Positions 1-9,297 of a stretch of 58,464 nt of DNA are shown one piece after another (position 1 is the stretch's first letter; each line of letters opens with the position of its first letter). The translations under genes were made by a program, and so were the position numbers. The stretch spans positions 1 through 58,464 of the forward strand of contig JAHDQY010000042.1 in the NCBI GenBank assembly GCA_018433595.1, written 5' to 3'. Below the pieces are notes generated by a model. The model had not been told where the DNA came from and did not search any database. It worked only from the letters and a program-made list of their open reading frames with translations. This stretch comes from Synergistales bacterium (GTDB lineage: Bacteria > Synergistota > Synergistia > Synergistales > Aminithiophilaceae).

Positions 1-1
1 C

Positions 2-187
2 ACGACGGACGTGACGGGAGAGATCAAGCTGGCCGAGGGCGTGGAAATGGTCATGCCCGGCGACAATGCGACGTTCGAGGTGAAACTGATCGTTCCGGTG
101 GCCCTGGAGCCGGGTCTGCGCTTCGCCGTTCGTGAGGGCGGCCGCACCGTCGGCGCCGGCGTCGTCACCGAAATCCTCGACAAGTAA
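2..187 (+). CDS. tuf: Elongation factor Tu, C-terminal fragment
   Basis: This is the last 61 codons of EF-Tu, cut off by the window start. The frame shows the typical domain III end, with [28 protein letters not shown] and the closing TEILDK. EF-Tu delivers aminoacyl-tRNA to the ribosome. Its place directly before rpsJ is the classic str-S10 junction, so rpsL, rpsG and fusA are expected just upstream, outside the window. Confidence 0.97.
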   Translation, partial: TTDVTGEIKLAEGVEMVMPGDNATFEVKLIVPVALEPGLRFAVREGGRTVGAGVVTEILDK

Positions 188-208
188 TCCCCGGAGGGGG
201 TTTTAGCC

Positions 209-514
209 TTGACGAAAAATATCCGCATCAAGCTGAAGGCCTTCGATCATCGCGTGCTGGACAGTTCGGCCGCCCAGATCGCCGATACGGCTCAGCGGAC
301 GGGCGCTCAGGTTTCAGGGCCCATCCCTCTGCCGACGGAAATCAACAAGTACACCATCCTCAAGTCGCCTCACAAGGACAAGGATGCACGGGAACAGTTT
401 GAAGTCAGAACTCATAAGCGGCTGATCGACATTGTCGGACCCACGCAAAAGACGATGGAGGCCCTTATGCAGCTGAATCTCCCCTCGGGCGTGGACATCC
501 AGATCAAGCTTTAA
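209..514 (+). CDS. rpsJ: 30S ribosomal protein S10
   Basis: This is the first gene of the S10 operon, 101 aa, which is the normal family length. It carries the S10 signature around ISGPIPLPT (here [11 protein letters not shown]) and the RTHKRLIDI segment. S10 sits in the 30S head and, as NusE, also takes part in transcription antitermination. The start is TTG, set by a purine-rich ribosome binding site (CCGGAGGGGG) 21 bases after the tuf stop. The gene is probably cotranscribed with tuf. Confidence 0.97.
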   Translation: MTKNIRIKLKAFDHRVLDSSAAQIADTAQRTGAQVSGPIPLPTEINKYTILKSPHKDKDAREQFEVRTHKRLIDIVGPTQKTMEALMQLNLPSGVDIQIKL

Positions 515-545
515 GGGGAGCTCTGAGCAAAGGAGTGGAAGATCG

Positions 546-1172
546 ATGGCTATCGGCATCTTGGGGCGTAAACTGGGAATGACCCAGATCTTCGACGAGG
601 CGGGTCGGGCTATCCCCGTCACCGTCGTCGAAGCTGGCCCCTGCCCTGTCACCGCGTTGCGCACCGAAGAGAAGAACGGCTATACGGCCGTCCAGGTCGG
701 TTTCGGAGCCGTCAAGCCCCATAAGGTCACCAAGCCGGTGGGGGGACAGTTCAAAAAAGTGGGACTCGAGGCCTGCCGTTGGATCAGGGAGTTCCGCCTC
801 GATTCGCTCGAAGGTTACGAGATAGGGAAGGTGCTTGGCGTCTCCCTTTTCGAGGTCGGGGAAAAAGTGGATGTTACGGGCACCAGCAAGGGGAAGGGCT
901 TCGCCGGATTCATCAAACGCCATAACGGCAACCGCGGACCTTCAAGCCACGGGGCTTCCCGGTTCCACCGCAGGCCCGGCTCGAGCGGCGGGTCCAGCTA
1001 CCCCGGCAAGGTCTTCAAGGGCCAGGTCATGCCCGGTCAGATGGGCGATGAAAAGGTCACTGTCAAGAACCTTGACGTCGTTGCTGTCGACAACGAGAAC
1101 AACCTGCTCCTTGTCAAGGGAGCTATCCCCGGGGCCCGCAACGGACTTGTCGTGGTCCGGAAACAGAAGTAG
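546..1172 (+). CDS. rplC: 50S ribosomal protein L3
   Basis: The protein is 208 aa with the L3 N-terminus (GILGRKLGMTQIF) and the conserved GTSKGKGFAG loop that reaches toward the peptidyl-transferase centre. The glycine- and basic-rich stretch near residues 120-160 is the usual extension. The gene lies 31 bases after rpsJ with its own ribosome binding site (AAAGGAG), in standard S10 order. It is an early assembly protein of the 50S subunit. Confidence 0.97.
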   Translation: MAIGILGRKLGMTQIFDEAGRAIPVTVVEAGPCPVTALRTEEKNGYTAVQVGFGAVKPHKVTKPVGGQFKKVGLEACRWIREFRLDSLEGYEIGKVLGVSLFEVGEKVDVTGTSKGKGFAGFIKRHNGNRGPSSHGASRFHRRPGSSGGSSYPGKVFKGQVMPGQMGDEKVTVKNLDVVAVDNENNLLLVKGAIPGARNGLVVVRKQK

Positions 1173-1200
1173 CGGTCGTTTGAAAGGAGGATTAATGACG

Positions 1201-1827
1201 ATGCCTATCGTGAAGCAATACAATCTCCAAGGCGAAGTCGTCGGTGAGGTCTCCCTTTCGGACGCCGTCTTCTCGGCTCCTGTCCACGTTCCGGCCATGC
1301 ATCAGGTCGTCGTAGCTCAGCTGGCCAACCGACGTCAAGGGACCCATTCCTGCAAGCGCCGCGGAGAGGTGGCCGGCGGCGGAAAGAAGCCCTGGCGACA
1401 GAAGCACACCGGTCGGGCCAGGCATGGCAGCACCACATCGCCCATCTGGGTCGGTGGCGGTGTCGCCCACGGTCCTCACCCCCGCGACTACTACCAGAAA
1501 GTGAACCGCAAGGTTCGCCGGCTGGCGCTCAGAAGCGCCCTCACGCTCAAGGTTCAGGACGAGAGACTCCTTCTCATCGATTACACGGGCCTTGAGACTC
1601 CCAGGACCAAGGTCATGACGCAGTTTCTCGACAAGGTGGAAGCGACGAAAAAACCGCTTGTGGTGATTCATGAGTCCAACGACGCCGTGATCCGGTCCAC
1701 CAGCAACATCCCCGGCGCGCAGGTTCTTCACGTGGACAGCATAAACGTCTACGACATTCTCAACCACGAGCACCTCATCCTCAGTGCCGAGGCCGTCAAC
1801 AGACTGGAGGAGGTGTTCGGTCGATGA
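1201..1827 (+). CDS. rplD: 50S ribosomal protein L4
   Basis: L4 is 208 aa from the ATG at 1201, which gives the family-like start [12 protein letters not shown]. An in-frame ATG at 1195 would add two residues. The ribosome binding site AAAGGAGG ends at 1190, so spacing is 10 bases for 1201 and 4 for 1195, and the choice is not certain. The conserved loop [29 protein letters not shown] is visible in pieces. L4 lines the exit tunnel and represses the S10 operon in some bacteria. Its end overlaps rplW by 4 bases. Confidence 0.95.
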   Translation: MPIVKQYNLQGEVVGEVSLSDAVFSAPVHVPAMHQVVVAQLANRRQGTHSCKRRGEVAGGGKKPWRQKHTGRARHGSTTSPIWVGGGVAHGPHPRDYYQKVNRKVRRLALRSALTLKVQDERLLLIDYTGLETPRTKVMTQFLDKVEATKKPLVVIHESNDAVIRSTSNIPGAQVLHVDSINVYDILNHEHLILSAEAVNRLEEVFGR

Positions 1828-2120
1828 AGCTTTTGGCCCATGATATAATCGTCCGGCCCATCATCACTGAAAAAAGCAACCGGATGATGGAGCACAATAA
1901 GTACTCCTTCGAAGTGTTGCCCCAGGCCAACAAGATCGAGATCAAGGAGGCCGTCCAGGCTGTCTTCAAGGTGAAAGTCGAGAAAGTCAACACCATTCAG
2001 GTGCGTTCCAAGCCCAAGAGGCTGGGTGCCTTTCTCGGACGCACGCGCTCGTGGAAGAAGGCCATCGTGACGCTTGCTCCGGGCGAGCGCATCGAATTCT
2101 TCGAAGGCGCCAACGCTTAG
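1824..2120 (+). CDS. rplW: 50S ribosomal protein L23
   Basis: The protein is 98 aa with the L23 motifs [11 protein letters not shown] and KVEKVNT. L23 surrounds the tunnel exit and is a docking site for trigger factor and SRP. The start codon overlaps the rplD stop in an ATGA junction, which suggests translational coupling within the S10 operon. Confidence 0.96.
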   Translation: MKLLAHDIIVRPIITEKSNRMMEHNKYSFEVLPQANKIEIKEAVQAVFKVKVEKVNTIQVRSKPKRLGAFLGRTRSWKKAIVTLAPGERIEFFEGANA

Positions 2121-2140
2121 AGTGAGGGGAGGATCTCGCC

Positions 2141-2968
2141 ATGGGAACCAAAGCATTTAAACCGGTAACTCCCGGGCGTCGGCACATGACGATCCCCTCT
2201 TACGAGGAGATCACCTGTGCAACCCCGGAGCGCAGCCTGCTGGAGCCTCTGCGTAAGAAAGGCGGCCGCAACAACACGGGGCGCATCACCATGCGCCATC
2301 GCGGAGGCGGGACCAAGCGGCACTATCGTGTCATTGATTTCAAGCGCAACAAGATCGGAGTCCCCGGCAAGGTCGCCACGATCGAATACGATCCCAACCG
2401 GTCTGCCCGGATCGCTCTTATCCATTACCTCGATGGGGAGAAGCGCTACATACTGGCTCCTATCGGTTTGGCTGTCGGCCAGATGATCCAGGCCGGGCCT
2501 GGCGTCGATATCAAGCCCGGCAACGCAGCCAAGCTCAAGGACATCCCCGTGGGGACCTTCGTGCACAACGTGGAAATGCAGCCCGGTCGGGGTGGAGCCC
2601 TGGTCCGTTCCGCCGGTGTGGCGGCTCAGATCATGGCCAAGGAGGGCAAATACGCCACCCTTCGCCTGCCCAGCGGCGAGATGCGCATGATTCTTGTCGA
2701 GTGCATGGCCACCGTCGGGCAGGTAGGCAACGAAGATCACGAGAACACCTCCGTAGGCAAAGCCGGCAAGACGCGTTGGCTCGGCCGGAGACCCAAGGTG
2801 CGTGGCATGGTGATGAACCCCGTTGATCACCCCATGGGAGGCGGAGAAGGGCGCAGCAAGTCCAACAAGCATCCTGTCTCTCCCTGGGGAACGCCGGCCA
2901 AGGGGTACCGGACCCGCAAGCGTAAGGTTTCGGATAAGTTCATCGTGCACCGCCGGAACGCCAAGTAG
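2141..2968 (+). CDS. rplB: 50S ribosomal protein L2
   Basis: L2 is 275 aa, the normal length. It shows the RNA-binding core ([14 protein letters not shown]) and the C-terminal signature [19 protein letters not shown], which includes the histidine of the conserved DHPxGGGEGR loop near the catalytic centre. The start is well supported by a GGGGAGGA ribosome binding site. It sits between rplW and rpsS as in nearly all bacteria. Confidence 0.97.
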   Translation: MGTKAFKPVTPGRRHMTIPSYEEITCATPERSLLEPLRKKGGRNNTGRITMRHRGGGTKRHYRVIDFKRNKIGVPGKVATIEYDPNRSARIALIHYLDGEKRYILAPIGLAVGQMIQAGPGVDIKPGNAAKLKDIPVGTFVHNVEMQPGRGGALVRSAGVAAQIMAKEGKYATLRLPSGEMRMILVECMATVGQVGNEDHENTSVGKAGKTRWLGRRPKVRGMVMNPVDHPMGGGEGRSKSNKHPVSPWGTPAKGYRTRKRKVSDKFIVHRRNAK

Positions 2969-2985
2969 GCTGAGGAGGGTCGGAT

Positions 2986-3267
2986 ATGGCTCGTTCCACG
3001 AAAAAAGGACCCTTTGTGGAGCTGAAACTGCTCCGAAAGGTCGAAGACATGAATGAATCGGGGACCAAAAGGGTCATCAAGACCTGGTCTCGCCGTTCGA
3101 CGATCGTTCCGCCCATGATCGGTCATACGATCGCCATTCACAACGGGAAGACGCACATCCCCGTCTACATCAGCGAGAACATGGTGGGGCACAAGCTCGG
3201 AGAGTTCGCCCCAACCCGCAAATTCGGCGGGCACGCGGGACAGGAACGCTCCACCCGCGTGAGGTAG
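2986..3267 (+). CDS. rpsS: 30S ribosomal protein S19
   Basis: The protein is 93 aa, beginning [12 protein letters not shown], with the family signature [13 protein letters not shown] near the C-terminus. S19 forms a complex with S13 in the 30S head next to the A-site tRNA. The gene lies 17 bases downstream of rplB with a GAGGAGG ribosome binding site. Confidence 0.97.
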   Translation: MARSTKKGPFVELKLLRKVEDMNESGTKRVIKTWSRRSTIVPPMIGHTIAIHNGKTHIPVYISENMVGHKLGEFAPTRKFGGHAGQERSTRVR

Positions 3268-3282
3268 CGAGGAGGTACGTCC

Positions 3283-3615
3283 ATGGAAGCCAAGGCCATT
3301 GCCAAACAGGTCCGTGTCTCGCCCACCAAGGCGCGGCAGGTTCTGGCTCTTATACAGGGCAAAAAGGTCGATGAGGCGCTTATCTCGCTTCGATATACGC
3401 CGAAGAGGGTCGCTGTCGTTATCGAGAAAGTGCTCAAGAGCGCTGCCGCGAACGCAGAGCATAATTACGGGATGGACCTGGACAAGCTTTTCGTCAAGCT
3501 CGCCTATGCCGATCAGGGGCCCAGCATGAAGCGTTTTCGCCCCGTCTCCATGGGTAGAGCCCATCCCTATCGCCATCGCACGAGCCACATCACCGTCGTC
3601 GTGGCGGAACGCTAA
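3283..3615 (+). CDS. rplV: 50S ribosomal protein L22
   Basis: L22 is 110 aa with the pattern VRVSPTKARQVLALI at the start and PSMKRFRPVSMGRAHPYRHRTSHI in the extended hairpin that lines the exit tunnel. It contacts all domains of 23S rRNA. Spacing to rpsS is 15 bases with a GAGGAGGT ribosome binding site. Confidence 0.97.
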   Translation: MEAKAIAKQVRVSPTKARQVLALIQGKKVDEALISLRYTPKRVAVVIEKVLKSAAANAEHNYGMDLDKLFVKLAYADQGPSMKRFRPVSMGRAHPYRHRTSHITVVVAER

Positions 3616-3628
3616 GGAGGGGTGACGA

Positions 3629-4297
3629 ATGGGTCAGAAAGTTCACCCGGTAGGCTACCGCATCGGCGTCATCCGCGATTGGGAATCCAAATGGTTCGCC
3701 GGTGGCAAGGATTACGCCAAGAAGCTTCATGAGGACCTCCGTCTCCGTGAGTGGCTCAAGAAGCGATGGGGGCATGCCGGTGTTTCCAGAATCGAGATCG
3801 AGCGAATCGGCAATGTGGTTCGTTTCACGGTTTGGACCGCCCGGCCCGGTGTCGTCATCGGCAAGGGCGGGCAGGAAATCCAGGATGTTCGTGACGAGCT
3901 TCAGAAGCTCACCGGTCAGCGGATCATGATCAACATCCAGGAGGTCAAGAGCCCCGACAAGGAAGCCCAAATCGTCGCCGAAGGCGTCGCTTCCTCTCTG
4001 GAACGGCGGATCAGCTTCCGCAGGGCGATGAAGCAGTCGATCTTCCGGGCGATGAAATCCGGCGCCAAGGGGATCAAGATCCAGTGCTCGGGCCGCCTCG
4101 GCGGCGCGGAAATCGCCCGGACCGAGTGGTACCTTGAAGGACAGCTTCCTCTTTCGACGCTGAGGGCGGACATCGATTTCGGCCTCGCCGAGGCCAAGAC
4201 CATCTACGGTGTCATCGGCGTCAAGGTCTGGATTTACAAAGGGAAGGCCCCTCTCCTCGTTGATCAGCGTCCTGTCGAGGAGAAGGAAAGGAGGTAA
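3629..4297 (+). CDS. rpsC: 30S ribosomal protein S3
   Basis: The protein is 222 aa. An N-terminal [13 protein letters not shown] is followed by the KH domain with the GxxG loop ([10 protein letters not shown]). The C-terminal S3 domain carries [14 protein letters not shown]3 lies at the mRNA entry channel and contributes to helicase activity of the ribosome. The reading frame is intact and the gene order is standard. Confidence 0.97.
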   Translation: MGQKVHPVGYRIGVIRDWESKWFAGGKDYAKKLHEDLRLREWLKKRWGHAGVSRIEIERIGNVVRFTVWTARPGVVIGKGGQEIQDVRDELQKLTGQRIMINIQEVKSPDKEAQIVAEGVASSLERRISFRRAMKQSIFRAMKSGAKGIKIQCSGRLGGAEIARTEWYLEGQLPLSTLRADIDFGLAEAKTIYGVIGVKVWIYKGKAPLLVDQRPVEEKERR

Positions 4298-4303
4298 GAC
4301 GCC

Positions 4304-4726
4304 ATGCTGATGCCCAAGCGCGTCAAGTATCGAAAGCCTCACCGTCGTCCCCTGCGCGGCATGGCCAAGGGCGGCAAAGAGGTCCACTTCGGAGATTTCG
4401 GTCTTCAGGCCCTCCAGTGCGGCTGGATCACGGCTCGCCAGATCGAGGCCGCCCGTGTCTCCATCTCGCGCAAGATGAAAAAAGGCGGCAAGATCTGGAT
4501 CCGGATTTTCCCGGATCGCCCTTTCACGAGAAAGCCCATCGAAACCCGAATGGGTAAGGGCAAAGGGGCCACGGAGTACTGGGTGGCACCGGTCAAGCGG
4601 GGCCGGATCATGTTCGAAGTGTCCGGAGTCTCACGCGACGTTGTCGAGGCGGCCTTCCGTACGGCGGCTTACAAGCTGCCCATCAAGGTCCGCGTTGTGG
4701 CCCGCGAGGGAGTGGGTGGTGAGTAA
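4304..4726 (+). CDS. rplP: 50S ribosomal protein L16
   Basis: L16 is 140 aa. The start [14 protein letters not shown] has an ATG at 4304 and a second possible ATG at 4310. Conserved blocks include GFGLQAL-like FGDFGLQAL and [22 protein letters not shown]16 helps position the A-site tRNA and is assembled late. It follows rpsC by 6 bases after a GGAAAGGAGG ribosome binding site. Confidence 0.96.
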   Translation: MLMPKRVKYRKPHRRPLRGMAKGGKEVHFGDFGLQALQCGWITARQIEAARVSISRKMKKGGKIWIRIFPDRPFTRKPIETRMGKGKGATEYWVAPVKRGRIMFEVSGVSRDVVEAAFRTAAYKLPIKVRVVAREGVGGE

Positions 4727-4728
4727 GG

Positions 4729-4944
4729 ATGCGTAACAAGGAGCTTCGTGACCTTACCCTGGACGAGCTTCAGGAGAAGCATCTCCAGTTCAAAGAGGAA
4801 CTTTTCAATCTGAGGTTCCAGAGCGCCATCGGGCAGCTTCAGAACACGAGCCGCATCAGAGAAGTGAAGCGGACAATCGCACGGATTCTCACTATCGCCG
4901 GTGAGAAGGAACGTGAGGCGGGTTATCCCGTCGTAAGGGGGTAA
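4729..4944 (+). CDS. rpmC: 50S ribosomal protein L29
   Basis: The protein is 71 aa with the L29 pattern: LRDLTLDELQEKHLQFKEELFNLRFQ, then QLQNTSRIREVKRTIARI. It is mostly helical, sits near the tunnel exit next to L23, and ends the classical S10 operon. The ribosome binding site lies inside the end of rplP, consistent with coupled translation. Confidence 0.95.
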   Translation: MRNKELRDLTLDELQEKHLQFKEELFNLRFQSAIGQLQNTSRIREVKRTIARILTIAGEKEREAGYPVVRG

Positions 4945-4950
4945 AGGGCG

Positions 4951-5265
4951 ATGGAGGAACGCAAGGCCCATCGGAAGGAGCGGATCGGCGTCGTCGTCAG
5001 TGACAAGATGGAAAAGACCATCGTCGTGCGCGTCGACACCATGTCCAAGCACCCGCTCTACGGGAAGCCGGTCCGCCGTTTCAAGAAATACAAGGCACAC
5101 GATGAGGAGAACACTTGTCGCACCGGCGACAAGGTCCGCATCGAGGAGACCCGTCCTCTGAGCCGCCACAAATGCTGGCGCCTCGCTGAGGTTCTCGAGC
5201 GCGCTCCGATTCTCACCGTCACCGTCCCCGGCAAGGCCGACGAGATTGCGGAGGAGGAGAAATAG
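4951..5265 (+). CDS. rpsQ: 30S ribosomal protein S17
   Basis: This 104-residue S17 has the OB-fold core ([38 protein letters not shown]). It is longer than the roughly 85 residues usual for S17. The extra length is an acidic C-terminal tail (about residues 88-104) ending in EIAEEEK. S17 binds 16S rRNA early in 30S assembly. Confidence 0.96.
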   Translation: MEERKAHRKERIGVVVSDKMEKTIVVRVDTMSKHPLYGKPVRRFKKYKAHDEENTCRTGDKVRIEETRPLSRHKCWRLAEVLERAPILTVTVPGKADEIAEEEK

Positions 5266-5268
5266 GCC

Positions 5269-5637
5269 ATGATCCAGCTTCGCACCGTAGTCAACGTGGC
5301 CGATAACTCGGGCGCCAAAAAGCTGATGTGCATTCAGGTGCAGGGTGGCAGCTTCAGGCGCTATGGTTCGGTGGGCGATGTTATCGTCGCCTCCGTCAAG
5401 GAGGCCATTCCCAACAGCAACATCGAAAAGGGGAAGGTCGTCAAGGCCGTCATCGTCAGAACGAAAAAAGAAGTCCGCCGTCGTGACGGTTCCTACGTCA
5501 GGTTCGACGACAACGCCGCCGTCATCATCGACAACAACGGTGACCCGAAAGGGACCCGCATTTTCGGCCCCGTAGCTCGGGAACTCCGGGAGAAGAAGTA
5601 CATGCGCATCGTCTCCCTGGCGCCTGAAGTTGTTTAG
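5269..5637 (+). CDS. rplN: 50S ribosomal protein L14
   Basis: The protein is 122 aa, exactly the family length, beginning [19 protein letters not shown] with the later signature [18 protein letters not shown]14 lies at the subunit interface and contacts 16S rRNA. Its start follows the rpsQ stop by only 3 bases, and the ribosome binding site (GGAGGAG) is inside rpsQ. Confidence 0.97.
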   Translation: MIQLRTVVNVADNSGAKKLMCIQVQGGSFRRYGSVGDVIVASVKEAIPNSNIEKGKVVKAVIVRTKKEVRRRDGSYVRFDDNAAVIIDNNGDPKGTRIFGPVARELREKKYMRIVSLAPEVV

Positions 5638-5650
5638 GAGGGCCTCACCT

Positions 5651-5977
5651 ATGGGCAAGATGAGAATCAAAAAAGGCGATACCGTCCGCGTCATCAGCGG
5701 TAAGGACGCCAAAAAAGAGGGCAAGGTTCTTCGCCGAATTCCCGATCGCGACCTTGTCGTCGTCGAGGGGGTCAACGTCGTCACCAAGCATGTCCGTCCT
5801 TCGGCCAAGAGCCCGCAGGGCGGCCTGGTCAAGCAGGAGGCTCCCATCTACGCTTCCAAGGTCCTGCTTGTCTGCCCCTCCTGCGGCAAGGCCACCCGCG
5901 TCGGTCGCGCCTTCCTTGAGGACAGCCGGAAGGTCCGTGTCTGCAAGAAGTGCGGCGAGATCGTGGATAAGGCCTAG
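5651..5977 (+). CDS. rplX: 50S ribosomal protein L24, zinc-ribbon form
   Basis: L24 is 108 aa from the ATG at 5651, which sits 8 bases after AGGAGG. An upstream in-frame extension is not needed. The KOW motif is [20 protein letters not shown]. The C-terminal half carries two CxxC pairs (C75/C78 in CPSCGK and C98/C101 in CKKCGE), predicted to bind zinc. Many familiar L24 proteins lack these cysteines. L24 nucleates 50S assembly. Confidence 0.96.
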   Translation: MGKMRIKKGDTVRVISGKDAKKEGKVLRRIPDRDLVVVEGVNVVTKHVRPSAKSPQGGLVKQEAPIYASKVLLVCPSCGKATRVGRAFLEDSRKVRVCKKCGEIVDKA

Positions 5978-5991
5978 GAGGGATTAGGATC

Positions 5992-6534
5992 ATGACTCCA
6001 CGTCTGAAACGGAAATACCAGGAGGAAACGGTCGGCAGACTGCAGAAGCAGTTCGGCCACAAAAACAGCATGGAGGTTCCCCGTCTCGTCAAGATCGTCG
6101 TCAACATCGGCGTCAACGAGGCCAAGACCGACATCAAATACATGGATGCCGCGATGGAAGAGCTGGGCATCATCACGGGACAGAAGCCCCTTCTCAAGCG
6201 TGCCAAAAAATCTGTCGCAGGCTTCAAGGTCCGCGAGGGGATGCCCGTAGGCTGTTCCGTTACGCTCCGGGGAGCCAAAATGTGGGAGTTCCTTGATCGG
6301 GTCATCTCGATGGCCCTGCCCCGCATCAAGGACTTTCAGGGAATTTCCCAGCGCGGTTTCGACGGTCGCGGCAACTACAACCTCGGTCTGAAGGAGCAGA
6401 TCATCTTTCCGGAGATCAACTACGACAAGGTGATCCGGCCTCGGGGGATGAACCTCTCCATCGTCACCACCGCCGAAAACGACGAAGAGGCTCTGGCCCT
6501 GCTCAGTGAGCTGGGCATGCCCTTCACCCGCTAA
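5992..6534 (+). CDS. rplE: 50S ribosomal protein L5
   Basis: The protein is 180 aa with the L5 motifs [39 protein letters not shown] and the C-terminal [14 protein letters not shown]5 binds 5S rRNA and contacts the P-site tRNA and S13. A GGAGGGATTAGG ribosome binding site precedes the ATG. Confidence 0.97.
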   Translation: MTPRLKRKYQEETVGRLQKQFGHKNSMEVPRLVKIVVNIGVNEAKTDIKYMDAAMEELGIITGQKPLLKRAKKSVAGFKVREGMPVGCSVTLRGAKMWEFLDRVISMALPRIKDFQGISQRGFDGRGNYNLGLKEQIIFPEINYDKVIRPRGMNLSIVTTAENDEEALALLSELGMPFTR

Positions 6535-6547
6535 GGAGGCAGGCGAA

Positions 6548-6733
6548 ATGGCCCGTAAGGCAATAATGGTAAAGCAGCAGAGAGAGCCCAAGTTCAAGGT
6601 CCGCGCCTACACGCGCTGCCCTCTCTGCGGCCGTGTCCACTCCTATATGCGTAAATTCGACATGTGCCGTTGCTGCTTCCGCAAGCTGGCTCGCGAGGGG
6701 AAAATCCCCGGCGTGGTCAAGTCCAGCTGGTAG
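6548..6733 (+). CDS. rpsN: 30S ribosomal protein S14 type Z
   Basis: This short S14 is 61 aa from the ATG at 6548, beginning [10 protein letters not shown]. The zinc ligands are C24, C27, C40 and C43 (CPLC and CRCC), so this is the type Z, zinc-containing form. The ribosome binding site AAGGAGGC overlaps the rplE stop region. It is the only S14 gene in the window. Confidence 0.97.
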   Translation: MARKAIMVKQQREPKFKVRAYTRCPLCGRVHSYMRKFDMCRCCFRKLAREGKIPGVVKSSW

Positions 6734-6761
6734 TGGGTAGGCGGCAAAGGAGGCAATATTC

Positions 6762-7166
6762 ATGTTCGTGAACGATCCTGTCGCGGATATGCTCACGCGC
6801 ATCAGAAACGGCAACATGGTCTACCACGACTCGGTTGACGTTCCTCTGAGCAAAATGAAGGTCGAGCTGGCCAAGATTCTCAAGGCCGAGGGGTACGTGC
6901 GCAACTTCAAGGTCATCAACGACGCGAAGCAGCCCTACTCCCTCGTCCGCATCTACCTCAGCTATGGCCCCAATCGTGAGCGGGTCATCCAGGGGCTCCG
7001 GCGCATCAGCAAGCCCGGACGCCGTATCTATGCAGGCAAGGACGAGTTGCCCAAAGTCATGGGCGGTCTCGGCGTCGCGGTCATCTCGACGTCGGAAGGG
7101 CTGATGACCGATTCGAACGCCCGGAAACGTGGATTGGGCGGCGAAGTCGTCTGCTTCGTCTGGTAG
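6762..7166 (+). CDS. rpsH: 30S ribosomal protein S8
   Basis: S8 is 134 aa, starting [17 protein letters not shown]. Its C-terminal signature is [34 protein letters not shown] in shortened view. In E. coli S8 is both a primary 16S rRNA binder and the repressor of the spc operon. No matching leader structure was established here. The ribosome binding site is AAAGGAGG. Confidence 0.97.
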   Translation: MFVNDPVADMLTRIRNGNMVYHDSVDVPLSKMKVELAKILKAEGYVRNFKVINDAKQPYSLVRIYLSYGPNRERVIQGLRRISKPGRRIYAGKDELPKVMGGLGVAVISTSEGLMTDSNARKRGLGGEVVCFVW

Positions 7167-7182
7167 CGGGAGGTGGAGAGCA

Positions 7183-7722
7183 GTGTCTCGCATCGGTCGT
7201 AAGCCCGTATCGCTCCCCAAGGGAGTCACGGCGGAAATCAAGGAGAGCAGCGTTCACGTCCGCGGTCCCAAGGGCGAGCTCTCCATGTCTGTTCTTCCTT
7301 CGATCACGATTGCGGCGGAAGGCCCTGTCCTTCACGTCACAAGGGCCAGTGACTCCAAGGCCGACAAGGCCTTTCACGGAATGACCCGGGCCCTTCTGGC
7401 CAATATGGTTCAGGGGGTAAGCCAGGGTTTTCAGAAGGATCTTGAGATCATTGGCGTTGGCTGGAGGGCTCAGATGCAGGGGCGGAAGCTCGTGTTGAAT
7501 CTCGGTTTCTCACACCCCGTCGAATACGATCCGCCTCAGGGCATCGAGATCGCAACCGACGGCCCGACGAAGATCTCCGTCAAGGGGATCGACCGCCAGG
7601 TCGTGGGACAGGTCGCTTCGGAAATCCGCGAGTTCCGTCCGCCTGAACCTTACAAGGGCAAGGGAATTCGCTATGTTGGCGAATACGTCATTCGCAAGGC
7701 CGGCAAGGCCGGTTCCAAGTAG
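7183..7722 (+). CDS. rplF: 50S ribosomal protein L6
   Basis: L6 is 179 aa from the GTG at 7183 (MSRIGRKPVSLPKG), which matches the family N-terminus and follows a GGGAGGTGGAG ribosome binding site. A longer frame reaching back to 7129 would overlap rpsH and is unlikely. The C-terminal signature RPPEPYKGKGIRYVGE is present. L6 lies near the factor-binding region of the 50S subunit. Confidence 0.96.
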   Translation: MSRIGRKPVSLPKGVTAEIKESSVHVRGPKGELSMSVLPSITIAAEGPVLHVTRASDSKADKAFHGMTRALLANMVQGVSQGFQKDLEIIGVGWRAQMQGRKLVLNLGFSHPVEYDPPQGIEIATDGPTKISVKGIDRQVVGQVASEIREFRPPEPYKGKGIRYVGEYVIRKAGKAGSK

Positions 7723-7739
7723 GAGGTAGGTGAACGCCG

Positions 7740-8105
7740 ATGAAGGCACGCAGCAGGAACGATATGCGATTCATCCGGCACCGTCGGCTCCGCCGTCACC
7801 TCTCTGGGACGGCCGGGCGTCCGCGGCTCTCGGTTTTCAGGAGTCTCAATCACATCTACGCCCAGGTCATTGACGACGAGCAGGGACGTACGCTCGTCGC
7901 CGCCTCGACGGTGGATCGTGAGCTCAAGGGGAAATTGGGTCACACCGGCGACGTCGAGGCCGCCATGGCCGTCGGCAAGCTCGTGGCGGAGCGCGCCACG
8001 GCCAAAGGGATCAAACAGGTCGTCTTCGACCGGGGCGGACACATGTTCCATGGCAGGGTGAAGGCCCTTGCCGAAGCCGCCCGCGAAGCCGGTCTCGAGT
8101 TTTAG
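7740..8105 (+). CDS. rplR: 50S ribosomal protein L18
   Basis: The protein is 121 aa with the L18 blocks [32 protein letters not shown] and [30 protein letters not shown] in part. L18 binds 5S rRNA together with L5. The gene follows rplF by 17 bases with an AGGAGGT ribosome binding site. Confidence 0.97.
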   Translation: MKARSRNDMRFIRHRRLRRHLSGTAGRPRLSVFRSLNHIYAQVIDDEQGRTLVAASTVDRELKGKLGHTGDVEAAMAVGKLVAERATAKGIKQVVFDRGGHMFHGRVKALAEAAREAGLEF

Positions 8106-8119
8106 GGAGGGCTCCCAGC

Positions 8120-8635
8120 ATGGCAGGAAGGAAACCCATCAACGCCAAAGCCTCTGAATTCACGGAGCGCGTTGTCGCCATCAACCGCGTCAGCAAAGTT
8201 GTCAAGGGCGGCAAACGATTCCGCTTCAGCGTTCTCGTCGTCGTCGGCGACGGCCACAGCCGTGTCGGCCTCGGTATCGGGAAGGCCCGAGAGATCTCCG
8301 AAGCCGTCCGCAAGGGCATCGACAAGGCGACGAAGAATATGGTGGATCTCAAGCAGGTCGGAAGCACCATTCCTCATCCCATCATCGGTCGTTTCGGCGC
8401 CGCCGAAGTTCTCCTTCGGCCCGCCGCCCCCGGTACGGGTGTTATCGCCGGAGCCGTCGTGCGAGCCATCATGGAACTCGGTGGCGTCAAGGACGTTCTC
8501 ACCAAGGTTATCGGCCGCACCTCCAATCCCGTCAACGTTGCCTATGCGACGATGTCGGCCGTCAAGGCCATGCGCTCGCCCGAGGAAATCCTTCGCCTTC
8601 GCGGCAAGGATCGGGTCGAAGCCCAGGAAGCCTAG
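8120..8635 (+). CDS. rpsE: 30S ribosomal protein S5
   Basis: S5 is 171 aa. It has the N-terminal double-stranded RNA-binding-like domain (VVAINRVSKVVKGGKRF, VGLGIGKAREI) and the C-terminal domain (GTGVIAGAVVRAIMELGGVKDVL). S5 contributes to decoding fidelity and forms part of the mRNA entry helicase region with S3 and S4. Confidence 0.97.
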   Translation: MAGRKPINAKASEFTERVVAINRVSKVVKGGKRFRFSVLVVVGDGHSRVGLGIGKAREISEAVRKGIDKATKNMVDLKQVGSTIPHPIIGRFGAAEVLLRPAAPGTGVIAGAVVRAIMELGGVKDVLTKVIGRTSNPVNVAYATMSAVKAMRSPEEILRLRGKDRVEAQEA

Positions 8636-8647
8636 GAGGCCCCGCCA

Positions 8648-8833
8648 ATGGCACGGATTCGGATTACCTGGGTCAAAAGCTGCATCAGCAGGCCTGAGCG
8701 TCAGGCCCGGACCATCAGGGCCTTGGGCCTGCACAAGCTGAACCACACGGTGGAGCACGAAGACACCCCCCAGATCCGCGGGATGGTCGACTCCGTGAAC
8801 CATCTCGTCAAGTGGTCCTTCATCGAGGATTAG
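8648..8833 (+). CDS. rpmD: 50S ribosomal protein L30
   Basis: The protein is 61 aa, the normal size for bacterial L30. The motif begins RITWVKSCISRPERQARTIRALGLHKLN and ends with GMVDSVNHLVKW. It lies between rpsE and rplO as expected, with an AGGAGGC ribosome binding site. Confidence 0.96.
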   Translation: MARIRITWVKSCISRPERQARTIRALGLHKLNHTVEHEDTPQIRGMVDSVNHLVKWSFIED

Positions 8834-8850
8834 GTTAGGAGGTCAGCGCC

Positions 8851-9297
8851 ATGCGCATTCAAGACCTGCGTCCGGCGGACGGTGCCCGCAAGGCCAAGAA
8901 ACGGGTCGGTCAAGGTATCGGCAGCGGGCTGGGCAAAACCTCCGGTAAGGGGACGAAAGGCCAGAAGTCTCGTGCCGGCGGCGGGGTCCGCCCCGGTTTC
9001 GAGGGAGGTCAGATGCCTCTCTATCGCCGTACGCCCAAACGCGGATTCAGCAATTTCCGTTTCGCGAAAAACTATCAGATCGTCAATGTCGAATCCCTTG
9101 AAGCTCGCTTCGAGGCCGGCATGGAGATCACCGTCAACGAACTTTACAGGAGCGGTCTCGTCAAGAAGCTCACAGACCCCGTTAAAGTTCTTGGTGAAGG
9201 CGAGATAACCAAGAATCTCGACGTCAAGGTCGATGCCTTCAGCAAACAGGCCATCGAAAAGATAAAGGCGGCAGGCGGGAAGGCCGAGGTGATCTAA
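8851..9297 (+). CDS. rplO: 50S ribosomal protein L15
   Basis: L15 is 148 aa. The N-terminal glycine/arginine-rich extension ([25 protein letters not shown]) and the block [14 protein letters not shown] are typical. The stop codon is immediately followed by the secY GTG (TAAGTG), so the two genes are probably translationally coupled. Confidence 0.97.
   Translation: MRIQDLRPADGARKAKKRVGQGIGSGLGKTSGKGTKGQKSRAGGGVRPGFEGGQMPLYRRTPKRGFSNFRFAKNYQIVNVESLEARFEAGMEITVNELYRSGLVKKLTDPVKVLGEGEITKNLDVKVDAFSKQAIEKIKAAGGKAEVI

Noticed and set aside
835-1200. Upstream extension of the L4 frame into L3
   Set aside because: It overlaps rplC and lacks L4 similarity. A proper ribosome binding site precedes 1195/1201.
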